DNA from: Chloroflexota bacterium
GTDB lineage: Bacteria > Chloroflexota > Limnocylindria > QHBO01
Direction: 5' to 3'
Assembly (NCBI GenBank): GCA_025699005.1
Contig: JAILWI010000004.1
Location: forward strand, 62,001-126,000
Length of the DNA: 64,000 nucleotides
Shown here: positions 8,849 to 16,303 of the stretch, one piece after another
How positions within the stretch are numbered: position 1 is the first letter of the stretch
How the letters are laid out: each line of letters opens with the position of its first letter
Translations under genes and position numbers: made by a program
Notes under the pieces: generated by a model
Databases searched by the model: none
Told to the model about the DNA's origin: nothing
The model's input: only the letters and a program-made list of their open reading frames with translations

Positions 8849-9454
8849 GCCCCTTCGCGCAGCCGGGGGACTGAACATGCGGCGCATGAGGAGGCGGGGG
8901 AGCCGGGCGCTGTGGGCGTCCGTGGTCGAGACGTGGCGGAATCCGGCCGCCTCGAACATCGAGGCGAACCCGACGAACCCCAGCGTCGCGTCGACCCGCT
9001 TCCCGTCCGGATCGATCGGATACGCCTCGACACCCGGAGCCCCTGCGTTGCGCGCCGCGTCCACGACCGCGGAGAGCAGGGCCGTCGCGACGCCGCGCCG
9101 TCGATGGCCCGGCCGGATCCGGAAGCAGCCGATGGCCCAGACAGGCTGGTCGTCGACCATGGGAATCGTCCGCGAGTTCGCGAGCCGTGGGAGCTCGGTC
9201 CGGACGCCGACGCCGATCCAGCCGACCGGCTCGCCGTCGAGGTAGGCAAGGTAGCCGGGCGGCGGCGGACCACCCGTCATCTGGTCGCGAAGCAGCTCGG
9301 TCCTCGACCGGCCGCCGGACAGCTTCTTCGCGTCGAGGCCCCGCCACGGCTGGCACCAGCAGCCGACCTCGCCGCTGCCGTCGAGGACGGCGCGAACGTC
9401 CTCCCAGCGGTCGAGCGTCGCCGGGAGGATCTCGTACCGCTCGGGTTCGCCCAT
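8831..9454 (-). CDS. GNAT family N-acetyltransferase (CWCQ subgroup)
   Basis: Protein of 207 aa. The acetyl-CoA loop RPGHRRRGVATALL matches the GNAT motif A pattern (R/Q-x-x-G-x-G/A), followed by the beta-5 GVEAYP segment. An N-terminal Cys-Trp-Cys-Gln motif sits around residue 32. The same CWCQ plus GHRRRGVA layout recurs in the protein at 15264-15884, so the two are paralogues. The acceptor substrate is unknown. The ATG at 9454 is supported by a -10 box six bases upstream. The stop lies inside the 3' end of the BTAD gene. Confidence 0.87.
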   Translation of the reverse strand: MGEPERYEILPATLDRWEDVRAVLDGSGEVGCWCQPWRGLDAKKLSGGRSRTELLRDQMTGGPPPPGYLAYLDGEPVGWIGVGVRTELPRLANSRTIPMVDDQPVWAIGCFRIRPGHRRRGVATALLSAVVDAARNAGAPGVEAYPIDPDGKRVDATLGFVGFASMFEAAGFRHVSTTDAHSARLPRLLMRRMFSPPAARRGSGRHR

Positions 9455-9460
9455 GCTCTG

Positions 9461-9466
9461 ACGATA
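9461..9466 (-). promoter_or_regulatory. -10 box TATCGT of a leaderless promoter
   Basis: On the minus strand TATCGT ends six bases before the ATG at 9454 of the GNAT gene; no ribosome-binding site is visible in between. Confidence 0.5.
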
Positions 9467-9506
9467 CCCACCAGCTCCGGTGCGCGTGGCGCACAATGCG
9501 CCGCGC

Positions 9507-9914
9507 ATGGATTTCATCGGCTTCGTGCTCGTGCTCGCGCCCACCGTGGTCCTTGGTCGCGTCCTCATCACGGCGGGACTGAGCAGGACGGCGGTCCTGG
9601 CGGGCATCTGGATCATCGGAGCGGCCCTCGTGGCCGTCCTCGGTGCGGCGACGGCGGCGGTCGGAGTTCCCGCCTACGTCCTGCTGTGGCCGATCGCGCT
9701 CGGGATGGCCGGCATTGCTGCCTGGCTGGCCGTGAGACCGGATCACACGGCCGTCTGGGTGTCGCTCGGTGCCGCCATCGGCGTCATGGCGCTCGGCGTC
9801 ATCGGCGTGCTGACCTCGACGCCCGAGTTCCACGCCACGCAATGGATGATCGCCGGGTTCGCTGCGGGAGCGCTCTACTTCTCGGATGCCCACCTGCGCG
9901 CAGTGGGCCGCTAG
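9507..9914 (+). CDS. Small four-helix membrane protein of unknown function
   Basis: Protein of 135 aa made almost entirely of four hydrophobic segments separated by short charged turns, ending SDAHLRAVGR. No recognised domain. The ATG at 9507 begins the first membrane helix directly; an in-frame GTG at 9480 would add nine polar residues. A weak CACAAT box lies nine bases before the ATG. It is divergent from the GNAT gene and converges with the SnoaL-like gene (3 bp between stops). Confidence 0.7.
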   Translation: MDFIGFVLVLAPTVVLGRVLITAGLSRTAVLAGIWIIGAALVAVLGAATAAVGVPAYVLLWPIALGMAGIAAWLAVRPDHTAVWVSLGAAIGVMALGVIGVLTSTPEFHATQWMIAGFAAGALYFSDAHLRAVGR

Positions 9915-9917
9915 GCG

Positions 9918-10289
9918 TCAGCCGTCGGCGATGATCGACTCGTGGCTGGCCACCATCTGCCATCGGTCGCCGATGCGGGCGAAGACATCGGTCACGCAGG
10001 TCCGCATCTCGGTCGTGCCTTCCGGTCCCGGGATGACGTCGGTGATGCGCGCCGAGTACACGGCGGTGCCGCCGAACACTCGGACCGTCGATGTCTCGAC
10101 GCGCGTCTCCCCCTCGCGTGGACTGCTTGCCATGATCCTGAGAAACGCGTCACGATCCCAGCGCTCTCCGGTCAGTGACCAGAATCCGAACTCCTCCGCG
10201 AAGAGGTCCCGAACCTCGTGGGAGCCCGGTGAGCCCCACGCATCGAGCAGCCTCGTCTCGAGCGCCATGATCTCGTCGCGGTCCTCCAT
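9918..10289 (-). CDS. SnoaL/DUF4440-like (NTF2 fold) protein
   Basis: Protein of 123 aa with the NTF2-like cone layout: an N-terminal helix (ALETRLLDAWG), a short FAEEFGFWS strand, a central beta hairpin and a C-terminal FARIGDRWQMVASHES strand characteristic of DUF4440. Such proteins bind small hydrophobic ligands or act as simple lyases and isomerases. No partner can be named. The start is fixed by a -10 box six bases upstream. It is last before the hydrolase operon on the same strand. Confidence 0.85.
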   Translation of the reverse strand: MEDRDEIMALETRLLDAWGSPGSHEVRDLFAEEFGFWSLTGERWDRDAFLRIMASSPREGETRVETSTVRVFGGTAVYSARITDVIPGPEGTTEMRTCVTDVFARIGDRWQMVASHESIIADG

Positions 10290-10295
10290 CGGTGC

Positions 10296-10301
10296 AGGCT
10301 A
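10296..10301 (-). promoter_or_regulatory. -10 box TAGCCT of a leaderless promoter
   Basis: TAGCCT on the minus strand ends six bases before the ATG at 10289, again giving a predicted transcript start at the initiation codon. Confidence 0.5.
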
Positions 10302-10316
10302 GCGCGCGACCGGCTC

Positions 10317-11150
10317 CTAGAGCCACGCGAGCGCGTCAGGCGCGGATTCCAGGATCGAGATGTGACCGGCCTCCGGGACGATCCGGAGCGTTGCCGACGG
10401 CATCCGTGCCGCGAGCCATTCGGCGTGCGCCACCGGCGCGATGAGGTCGAGGCCGCCATGGAGGAGCATCACGGGCGCCACGATCGTCGAGGGGTCGAAC
10501 TCCCACGGCGCCACGTAGGCCAGATCGTCATCGATGAGCGGCGCGGGCCCGCGCTCGAGCGCCGGTCGGACGACCGTCATGAACCACGACCACGCGCCTT
10601 CGAGCGCGGCGTGATCGGCGTCGACGAACCCGGGGTCCGTCTCGGTGGCGGTCGCCTCGTGCGCCTCCTTGGCCTCACGTCCCGATGCCGCGGCACGGAG
10701 GGTCGCCTGGCCGGCCGGGCCCATCCCGGCGAACCAGTCGAGGCCGTCGGCGTCGAAGGGCGCGAGTGTCGCGACGGCGAGAACCGCGGAGACCCGTTCA
10801 CCGAGGAGCGCGGCGCACGCGAGCGCGTGCGGCGATCCGCCGGAGTGGCCCACGACGGCGAATCGCTCGATACCGAGTGCATCGGCGATGGCTGCGACGT
10901 CCCCGGCCGCCGATCCGATCGAGCGACCGGGCCGCGGATCCGAACCTCCGTAGCCGGGCCGGTCGTAGCCGATCCAGCGAATGTTCAGCGCATCGGAGGC
11001 AGCAAAAAGCGGTTCCGGCGGCAGGCCGATGTTCGGCGTCCCGTGGTGCCAGATCACGACGAGTTCATCGGCGCCTCGAGGGCCGGTGTCATGAGCGCGA
11101 AGCGTCCGTCCATCCGGCAGGCGGACGTCGGTCGATCTCAGGCTCGTCAT
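10317..11150 (-). CDS. Alpha/beta hydrolase
   Basis: Protein of 277 aa with the alpha/beta-hydrolase core. HHGTP supplies the oxyanion-hole region, GHSGGS the nucleophile elbow serine, and a C-terminal GHISILE segment the catalytic His; LLHGGLDLIAP precedes the acid residue. The fold and layout resemble proline iminopeptidase and esterase-type hydrolases, but the substrate is not defined. Its ATG overlaps the stop of the VOC gene at 11147 by four bases (ATGA), so it is translationally coupled as the second gene of that unit. Confidence 0.88.
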   Translation of the reverse strand: MTSLRSTDVRLPDGRTLRAHDTGPRGADELVVIWHHGTPNIGLPPEPLFAASDALNIRWIGYDRPGYGGSDPRPGRSIGSAAGDVAAIADALGIERFAVVGHSGGSPHALACAALLGERVSAVLAVATLAPFDADGLDWFAGMGPAGQATLRAAASGREAKEAHEATATETDPGFVDADHAALEGAWSWFMTVVRPALERGPAPLIDDDLAYVAPWEFDPSTIVAPVMLLHGGLDLIAPVAHAEWLAARMPSATLRIVPEAGHISILESAPDALAWL

Positions 11151-11500
11151 CCCGCGTCGATGACGCAGAAGCGGTTGCCCTCGGGGTCGGCCAGGATCAC
11201 GAAATCGGCGTCGTCGGGCATTCGCGGCCACTTGACCCGGGTCGCTCCGAGCCCGATGAGCCGTTCCACCTCGGCCTCCTGGTCATCGGCGTACAGGTCC
11301 AGGTGGATCTTCGGCGGCACCTGCACCGGCGCCGGCCAGCGATCGAGCGAGACGTTCGGCCCGGCGCCGCTGCGAGGGCGAAGGAGCGCGAACGTGTCGT
11401 CGTCGCCCTCTCGCGGAACATAGTCCAGGGCAGCGCTCCAGAAGGCCTTCTGGCGCTCGAGGTCCTCGACGCGAATAACGACCGAGCCGATTCCGATCAT
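11147..11500 (-). CDS. VOC family protein
   Basis: Single-module vicinal oxygen chelate protein of 117 aa. It starts IGIGSVVIRVEDLERQKAFW, has a central HLDLYADD strand with a metal-ligand His, and ends ILADPEGNRFCVID. The FCVID ending is frequent in a large actinobacterial glyoxalase-like subgroup. The start is supported by a TAGGAT box seven bases upstream. It is coupled to the downstream alpha/beta hydrolase by a 4-bp overlap, which suggests a joint role, perhaps in detoxifying a reactive small molecule. Confidence 0.88.
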   Translation of the reverse strand: MIGIGSVVIRVEDLERQKAFWSAALDYVPREGDDDTFALLRPRSGAGPNVSLDRWPAPVQVPPKIHLDLYADDQEAEVERLIGLGATRVKWPRMPDDADFVILADPEGNRFCVIDAG

Positions 11501-11507
11501 GCGGGGA

Positions 11508-11513
11508 ATCCTA
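11508..11513 (-). promoter_or_regulatory. -10 box TAGGAT of a leaderless promoter
   Basis: TAGGAT on the minus strand ends seven bases before the ATG at 11500 of the VOC-hydrolase unit. Confidence 0.5.
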
Positions 11514-11560
11514 GACCTCGGCGGTTTCGGTTGACGTGCATCGCGGCGCACGACGGTCCG

Positions 11561-11980
11561 TCACTCGGCCCTTCCACGGCTCGGGACCTCCTGGAGCAGC
11601 CAGGTGTTGCCGTCGGGATCGGCGAACGTGGCGTACGAGCCGTAGTCGGCGTGATTCGGATCCGGCCCTGGCGTCATCCCCGCCGCCCCGAAATGGAAGA
11701 TGTCGTCCACCGGGATTCCCCGCTCCTTCAGCGCGGCGTGCGCCGAGACGACATCGGCGACGACGAGGTAGGTGGACCGGTACGAGCCGGGCTCGGCCTG
11801 GGGCATCCCCGTGCCGAACGAGATCGAGCAATTGGACCCCGGCGGGGTGAACTGCACGACACGAAGTCCGGGCGCGGGTTCGGTGTCGACGTCCAGGTGC
11901 CAGCCCGCCTGCTCGTAGAACGCCTTGGCGCGGTCGACATCGGCGACGGGAAGGGTGATGGCTTCGATGCGGTAGTCCAT
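11561..11980 (-). CDS. VOC family protein
   Basis: Protein of 139 aa: an N-terminal YRIEAITLPVADVDRAKAFY module, an intervening loop with STYLVVADV, and a C-terminal TFADPDGNTWLLQEV module. The ending GNTWLLQE is typical of a widespread glyoxalase-like subgroup with unknown substrate. Its ATG shares one base with the upstream VOC stop (TGATG), so the two VOC genes are a coupled pair. The partner is only distantly similar. Confidence 0.88.
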   Translation of the reverse strand: MDYRIEAITLPVADVDRAKAFYEQAGWHLDVDTEPAPGLRVVQFTPPGSNCSISFGTGMPQAEPGSYRSTYLVVADVVSAHAALKERGIPVDDIFHFGAAGMTPGPDPNHADYGSYATFADPDGNTWLLQEVPSRGRAE

Positions 11981-12351
11981 CACTCTGGCTGAATGAGCGA
12001 CAGGATGTTGCCAGCCGGATCCTTGAACCAGGCGATCGGGGGCCCGAACTCGCGTGCGATGCCGCGCTCGTCCTGGGGCAAACCGTCGTAGCGCTCGAAG
12101 GTGACCCCGCGGGTGGCGAGCTCGTTCACGGCCTCGTCGATGTCCGGCACCTCGAAGTTCAATACGGTGAAGGTCGCTGCCTCGTGGTCGTCCTTCGGGT
12201 AGATGATCACCCGCTGGCCGCCGGCGAGGTCGAGGTTGAGCATCCCCATCTCCTCGGTGACGGTGAGGCCGAGCGTCTCGGCATAGAACGCCCTCGCCTT
12301 GTCGATGTCGTTCGCCGAATAACCGGAGAACGCCCTTCGCTCCGTTAGCAT
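11980..12351 (-). CDS. VOC family protein
   Basis: Protein of 123 aa with [20 protein letters not shown] at the start and [15 protein letters not shown] at the end, a full single VOC module. It resembles the protein at 29958-30326, including the FExYD and KDPxGNI-S segments, so these are probably paralogues. The ATG at 12351 has GAGAGGAGA upstream, a clear ribosome-binding site, so this mRNA has a leader. It is the first gene of the VOC pair. Confidence 0.88.
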   Translation of the reverse strand: MLTERRAFSGYSANDIDKARAFYAETLGLTVTEEMGMLNLDLAGGQRVIIYPKDDHEAATFTVLNFEVPDIDEAVNELATRGVTFERYDGLPQDERGIAREFGPPIAWFKDPAGNILSLIQPE

Positions 12352-12558
12352 GGATGGTCTCCTCTCGAGGTTGATGCCGTTGATCCCGGCGCCGCGCCGA
12401 TGCCCGTGGTCTCGGTCGTTTCGTGCTGATGAAGGTCTGACGGGTCGAATCCGGAGAACTCATCGCGGCGGCGCCGGCGCCCGATCGCGGGAATCGACCG
12501 ATGCGAGCGCGAGGTCATACTGCGGGGCATCCGATCCGACGACCAGGGAGCACGCACG

Positions 12559-13377
12559 ATGGAACGAGGACTCAGGTCCGAGCGAGATCACGCTATCACC
12601 CGTGTCTGCGTGGCTGGCGCGACGGGATGGGTGGGTAGCGTTCTCGTCCCCGCCATCGCCGCCTCGGACGACCTCGAGCTCGGATCCGCGGTAGCGCGAT
12701 CGGTCGCCGGGCAGGACATCGGCACCGTACTCGGTGGCGAGCCGCTGGGCGTCATCGTGGCGGGCTCGGTCGTCGATGCGCTCGACGGCGTCGACGTCCT
12801 CGTCGACTACACGTCCCACGACGCGGTCAAGGCCAGCGTGGCCGTCGTCATCGGCTCATCGGGTCTCGGCGCAGATGACTTCGCCGAGATCGAATCGGCG
12901 GCGCAGACAGCTGGGGCGGGCGTCATCGCCGCGGGCAACTTCTCGATCACGGCCGCGATGGCCCAGGCCGCCGCGCTGCTCGTGGCGCCGCACCTGCCGC
13001 ACGCCGAGATCATCGACTTCGCGAGCGCCGGAAAGGCCGATGCGCCGAGCGGCACGGCCCGAGAGCTTGCCGAGCGCCTGGCGGATGTGCGATCCACGAT
13101 CGTCGAGCGGCCGGTCGAGGACACGAAGGGCTCCGTCGAAGCCAGGGGAGCGGGCGTCGGTGGCACGCAGGTCCATTCGCTGCGCCTGCCGAGCTTCTCG
13201 GTGTCGACCGAGATCGTCTTCGGCATGCCCGACGAGCGCCTGAGCATCCGCCACGACGCCGGATCGTCCGCCGAGCCCTATGTCGCCGGCACGCTCCTCG
13301 CGATCCGACGCGTCCGTGACGTCGTCGGCCTGGTGCGCGGTCTCGACACGCTGTTGCTCGGCCGGACCGGCGGCTGA
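12559..13377 (+). CDS. Dihydrodipicolinate reductase-like protein lacking the catalytic histidines
   Basis: Protein of 272 aa with the two-domain layout of DapB (lysine/diaminopimelate synthesis): an N-terminal GATGWVG Rossmann loop, a VDYTSHDA segment, and a C-terminal domain with KADAPSGTA (Lys159, Ser164-Thr166) and GVGGTQVHSLRLP. The usual E-x-H-H-x-x-K signature is replaced: the positions of the two catalytic histidines are Ala155 and Ser156, while the substrate-binding lysine and SGT loop remain. Either this is a divergent reductase working without that acid, or a related NAD(P)-dependent enzyme acting on another substrate. The dapA, dapF and lysA genes are not nearby. Confidence 0.8.
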   Translation: MERGLRSERDHAITRVCVAGATGWVGSVLVPAIAASDDLELGSAVARSVAGQDIGTVLGGEPLGVIVAGSVVDALDGVDVLVDYTSHDAVKASVAVVIGSSGLGADDFAEIESAAQTAGAGVIAAGNFSITAAMAQAAALLVAPHLPHAEIIDFASAGKADAPSGTARELAERLADVRSTIVERPVEDTKGSVEARGAGVGGTQVHSLRLPSFSVSTEIVFGMPDERLSIRHDAGSSAEPYVAGTLLAIRRVRDVVGLVRGLDTLLLGRTGG

Positions 13378-13402
13378 CACCGCCCCGGAGCACCGGTCGC
13401 CG

Positions 13403-13666
13403 TCAGCGACGTTCGAGGATCGTCACCGTGACCGCGTCGCCCGCCTCCTTGCCGATGGCCCGGCGCACGGCCGTCTTGATCGGCAGCATCTGACGTCCGT
13501 CGCCCATCGCCATGAACGAGCTCTCGAGCGGCTGCCCGTCCACGAGGGCGCGAACCTTCACCAGCCCCTTGGTGCCGAAGAACTCGACGGATTCCGGCCA
13601 GACCACGTAGGTCCAGCCACCCTGGCCGGGCCAGCGCTCCATGGTCGCCGTGAACTTCGCCAGCAT
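13403..13666 (-). CDS. DUF1905 domain protein
   Basis: Protein of 87 aa covering a DUF1905 domain: [20 protein letters not shown], a central [16 protein letters not shown] strand pair, and the closing [20 protein letters not shown]. The domain is a small beta barrel of unknown function, often found alone or fused to a YdeI-like domain. The ATG at 13666 is chosen because the family starts within a few residues of it and AGAGGA lies just upstream. It converges with the DapB-like gene. Confidence 0.82.
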   Translation of the reverse strand: MLAKFTATMERWPGQGGWTYVVWPESVEFFGTKGLVKVRALVDGQPLESSFMAMGDGRQMLPIKTAVRRAIGKEAGDAVTVTILERR

Positions 13667-13770
13667 GCGCGTCCTCTGGATTGAGTTCGTGGGCGCGAGA
13701 GTACGCGCTGGACCGCCTGAGGTGAACGCCCCACTGGCATCGACGAAAGGCCCCATGCGAAACTCCGCGC

Positions 13771-14403
13771 ATGGCACCCGAGGGCATCCTGGTCGGGACC
13801 GATGGCCGATCCCGATGCTGGTGGGCCGGTGACGATCCGCTCTACCAGGCCTACCACGACACCGAGTGGGGGAGACCGGTCGCCGATGATCGGCGGCTGT
13901 TCGAGAAGCTCTGCCTGGAGGGCTTCCAGTCCGGCCTGAGCTGGCTCACGATCCTCCGCAAGCGCGAGAACTTCCGCGCGGCCTTCGCGGGGTTCGATCC
14001 GGCAGCGATCGCGGACTTCGGTGACGGCGACGTCGAGCGCCTCATGGCCGATGCGGGCATCGTCCGCAATCGGGCGAAGATCGCCGCAACGATTAACAAC
14101 GCGCGCCGCTACGCCGAGCTCGTCGCCGAGACCGGCAGCCTGGCTGCCCACCTGTGGAGCTTCGAGCCGGATCCTGCCACCCGGCCGGAGGTGCTGGACC
14201 ACGCGACGCTGCTTACCTTCGGCGTCTCGCCCGAGTCCAAGGCGCTGAGCCGTGACCTTCGGAAGCGCGGATGGGCGTTCGTCGGCCCCACCACGGCGTA
14301 CGCGGCGATGGAGGCGATGGGCATCGTCAACGACCACCTCGACGGCTGCTGGGTTCGCCAGGAGGTGGAGTCGCTCCGCGCCGATTTCGTGCGTCCCGGG
14401 TGA
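13771..14403 (+). CDS. tag: DNA-3-methyladenine glycosylase I
   Basis: Cytosolic base-excision repair enzyme that releases 3-methyladenine from alkylated DNA. At 210 aa it is close to the family norm with a short N-terminal extension. Signatures: C16-x-W near the start, YHDTEWG with the zinc-ligand His29, the helix-hairpin-helix core around [12 protein letters not shown] and [10 protein letters not shown], and the C-terminal [10 protein letters not shown] that supplies the remaining zinc His and Cys. All four zinc ligands appear present. It stands alone, converging with the hydrolase at 14413. Confidence 0.95.
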   Translation: MAPEGILVGTDGRSRCWWAGDDPLYQAYHDTEWGRPVADDRRLFEKLCLEGFQSGLSWLTILRKRENFRAAFAGFDPAAIADFGDGDVERLMADAGIVRNRAKIAATINNARRYAELVAETGSLAAHLWSFEPDPATRPEVLDHATLLTFGVSPESKALSRDLRKRGWAFVGPTTAYAAMEAMGIVNDHLDGCWVRQEVESLRADFVRPG

Positions 14404-14412
14404 CGCCGCAGC

Positions 14413-15129
14413 TCAGCCCGCGCGGGCTCCAGACGCCACTCGACCGATGATCTCGGCAAGCTCGGCCGGCTTCGACCACATCGGCCAGTGGCTGGTCGGG
14501 AGGTCGATCCAGGTCACGTTCCGAAGCTCCGGGATGCCAGCGAGGAAGGCCCAGTCGGGGTGCTCGGCCGCGTAGGTCTGGTACTGCTCGGCGGTGAAGC
14601 CGGTGCAGACCATGGTTGCCGGCACATCGCGACGCGCGTCGTTCGTCAGCTCCGCCCCCTCGCGCAGGAGACCTCCCGGCTCCGGAACGGCCCGCTCACG
14701 GAACGTCGCCTTCTGCTCATCGGTCAGTCCGTCGAGGTTCTCCTCTTCCTCGATCTCGGACCAGATCATCGGCTTCTCGGCAGCGGCGAACTCGGGGTCG
14801 AGGGCGCCCTTGCCGGGCGCCGTGTCGACGTAGACGGTGGCCGCCACGCGTGCGGGCATGCGATCGACGGCGGCGTAGCCGCTGAAGCCCGCGGCGCTGT
14901 GCAGGACGAGCACGGCGGGGGAGTCCTTTCGCTCGAGCGCGTCGCAGATCGCGTCGACGTGGTCGGCGAACGTCACGGCAGAGCGTTCGGCATCGGCCGA
15001 CTCCAGGCCGGGGAGCGTCAGCGCGGTGACGTCATGACCGGCGGCGCGAAGCGTATCGGCGACCTCGTCCCAGGCCCATGCGCCCAGCCAGAAACCGGGA
15101 ACGAGGATGATCGGTGCGGAGTCGGCCAC
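14413..15129 (-). CDS. Alpha/beta hydrolase (EstC-like)
   Basis: Protein of 238 aa starting at a GTG with AAGGGGAGA upstream. The order is LVPGFWLGAWAWDEV (oxyanion region with the Gly-x-Trp-x-Gly-x-Trp pattern typical of plant-esterase-like hydrolases), LHSAAGF (nucleophile elbow: Ser in H-S-A-A-G), VYVDTAPG, and a C-terminal LPTSHWPMWSKP carrying the catalytic His. The layout resembles small salicylate-esterase-like or EstC-type hydrolases; the substrate is unknown. It converges with tag, leaving 9 bp between the stops. Confidence 0.88.
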   Translation of the reverse strand: MADSAPIILVPGFWLGAWAWDEVADTLRAAGHDVTALTLPGLESADAERSAVTFADHVDAICDALERKDSPAVLVLHSAAGFSGYAAVDRMPARVAATVYVDTAPGKGALDPEFAAAEKPMIWSEIEEEENLDGLTDEQKATFRERAVPEPGGLLREGAELTNDARRDVPATMVCTGFTAEQYQTYAAEHPDWAFLAGIPELRNVTWIDLPTSHWPMWSKPAELAEIIGRVASGARAG

Positions 15130-15170
15130 GGTGTCTCCCCTTCGTGCGATCGGGTGGGCGTCGGCGAGGG

Positions 15171-15176
15171 TAGGGT
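15171..15176 (+). promoter_or_regulatory. -10 box TAGGGT before a tiny ORF
   Basis: TAGGGT ends six bases before the ATG at 15183, the same spacing as the leaderless promoters of larger genes here. Nothing else on the plus strand would use it. Confidence 0.35.
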
Positions 15177-15182
15177 AGCGGG

Positions 15183-15251
15183 ATGCAGCCCCTCGCCGCG
15201 CGCACCGCCTTCGACATGTGGCCGCAGATCGATCTTTGGAGGCCCGACTGA
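15183..15251 (+). CDS. Candidate 22-residue leaderless small protein
   Basis: A 22-codon frame from ATG to TGA lies between two minus-strand genes. Nearly every codon ends in G or C, as in real genes here, and a TAGGGT box sits six bases upstream. The product has two Trp and a mixed hydrophobic/charged sequence with no membrane helix. No family is known for so short a peptide. It may be a real small protein or a chance ORF. Confidence 0.3.
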   Translation: MQPLAARTAFDMWPQIDLWRPD

Positions 15252-15263
15252 CGGGAGCCCCCC

Positions 15264-15884
15264 TCAGAAGTCGATGCGCATGACGACGCGGCGCTTCCCG
15301 GGCCGGCTGACCTCGCGAAGGCCGGCCGCGGCGAAGATGCTCTCCGCGCCGACGTGGATCTCGTCCCAGCTGATCTCGCCCGCGGACTTCAGCATCGGAT
15401 AGGCCTCGAGGGCTCGAGCACCGCGCTCTCGGGCGTGCTCGACGGCCGCCCGGGCCAGCTCGTACGCGACTCCACGTCGCCGATGACCGGCCCGGACGAA
15501 GACGCAGGTGACCGACCACACGGTATCGTCGGCCCTGTCCTCGTTCCGACCCTCCCACGGCGTGCGGTAGACCCGCAGCAGTCCCTCGTACGCGGGACGT
15601 GGCTCGACGGCGCACCAGCCGACGGGCTGGTCCCCGATGTAGGCCACGAGCCCGGTCGTGGAGGTCGCGGCGGGATCGCCGGCGTTCGTCTGAGCCTCGA
15701 GACGCGTCGCGCGCTCCTCGGCCGGAAACGATCCGAACGACTCACGGGGTGCCAGCTTGTAGCGCTGGCACCAGCAGTTCGCCGCCGCCCCGCGCGAGCC
15801 GAAGACCGTCTGAATGTCCTCCCAACTCGCCCGATTCGCGGGCACGACCACGATCTGGTCGCGCGCGCCTTGCTTGTCCGTCAC
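15264..15884 (-). CDS. GNAT family N-acetyltransferase (CWCQ subgroup paralogue)
   Basis: Protein of 206 aa from a GTG start. It shares with the protein at 8831-9454 the N-terminal ASWEDIQTVF/CWCQ pattern, a YIGDQPVGW strand, the acetyl-CoA loop RAGHRRRGVAYEL and the LEAYP strand. It is therefore a GNAT acetyltransferase of the same subgroup with unknown acceptor. A TACCCT box seven bases upstream of the GTG supports both the start and a leaderless transcript. The 134 bp to the downstream hydrolase makes cotranscription uncertain. Confidence 0.87.
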   Translation of the reverse strand: MTDKQGARDQIVVVPANRASWEDIQTVFGSRGAAANCWCQRYKLAPRESFGSFPAEERATRLEAQTNAGDPAATSTTGLVAYIGDQPVGWCAVEPRPAYEGLLRVYRTPWEGRNEDRADDTVWSVTCVFVRAGHRRRGVAYELARAAVEHARERGARALEAYPMLKSAGEISWDEIHVGAESIFAAAGLREVSRPGKRRVVMRIDF

Positions 15885-15891
15885 GCTGGCG

Positions 15892-15897
15892 AGGGTA
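15892..15897 (-). promoter_or_regulatory. -10 box TACCCT of a leaderless promoter
   Basis: TACCCT on the minus strand ends seven bases before the GTG at 15884, which decides that start over in-frame upstream codons. Confidence 0.5.
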
Positions 15898-16004
15898 CCG
15901 AATGTGCGGGGCTCCGTTCGGCCACCGTTGGCCCCCGTGAACACCTCCGCGCCGGCAGCGGCACGTGCCGGGCGTATGCTCGACGCTCGCACCGGAGCAG
16001 CTGA

Positions 16005-16295
16005 ATGGATTCCGAGCAGACAGACCGACTGGCCGCCCTCCTCCTCGAGTCGCAGCAGGCACACGGGAAGTACGAGGCGACGGAGCTGAACGGCGTCTTC
16101 GACGAGGAATGGCCGCAGTGGTACGCGGTGTACGCCGTTGATCACGGACTGGCCGAGATCCTGGGCCGTGAGGTCGCCGTGGAACGGGTCCGACACCACC
16201 TCGCCACGGCCTACGCCGAGTACGAGCAAGTGGACCCCAAGCCGGATGCCACCTGGGCGGCGTACATCGCCGAGCGCTGGCCGGACGATCTGTAG
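16005..16295 (+). CDS. Conserved-looking hypothetical protein, 96 aa
   Basis: Acidic soluble protein of 96 aa with helix-forming sequence throughout and several Trp/Tyr (EEWPQWYAVYAVDHGLAEIL, YIAERWPDDL). No domain can be named with certainty. The ATG at 16005 has GGAGCAG upstream, and a TATGCT box at about 15975 would give a short leader. It ends 8 bp before the ParB-like gene on the same strand, so the two are probably one operon. Confidence 0.72.
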   Translation: MDSEQTDRLAALLLESQQAHGKYEATELNGVFDEEWPQWYAVYAVDHGLAEILGREVAVERVRHHLATAYAEYEQVDPKPDATWAAYIAERWPDDL

Positions 16296-16303
16296 GCGCT
16301 CGC

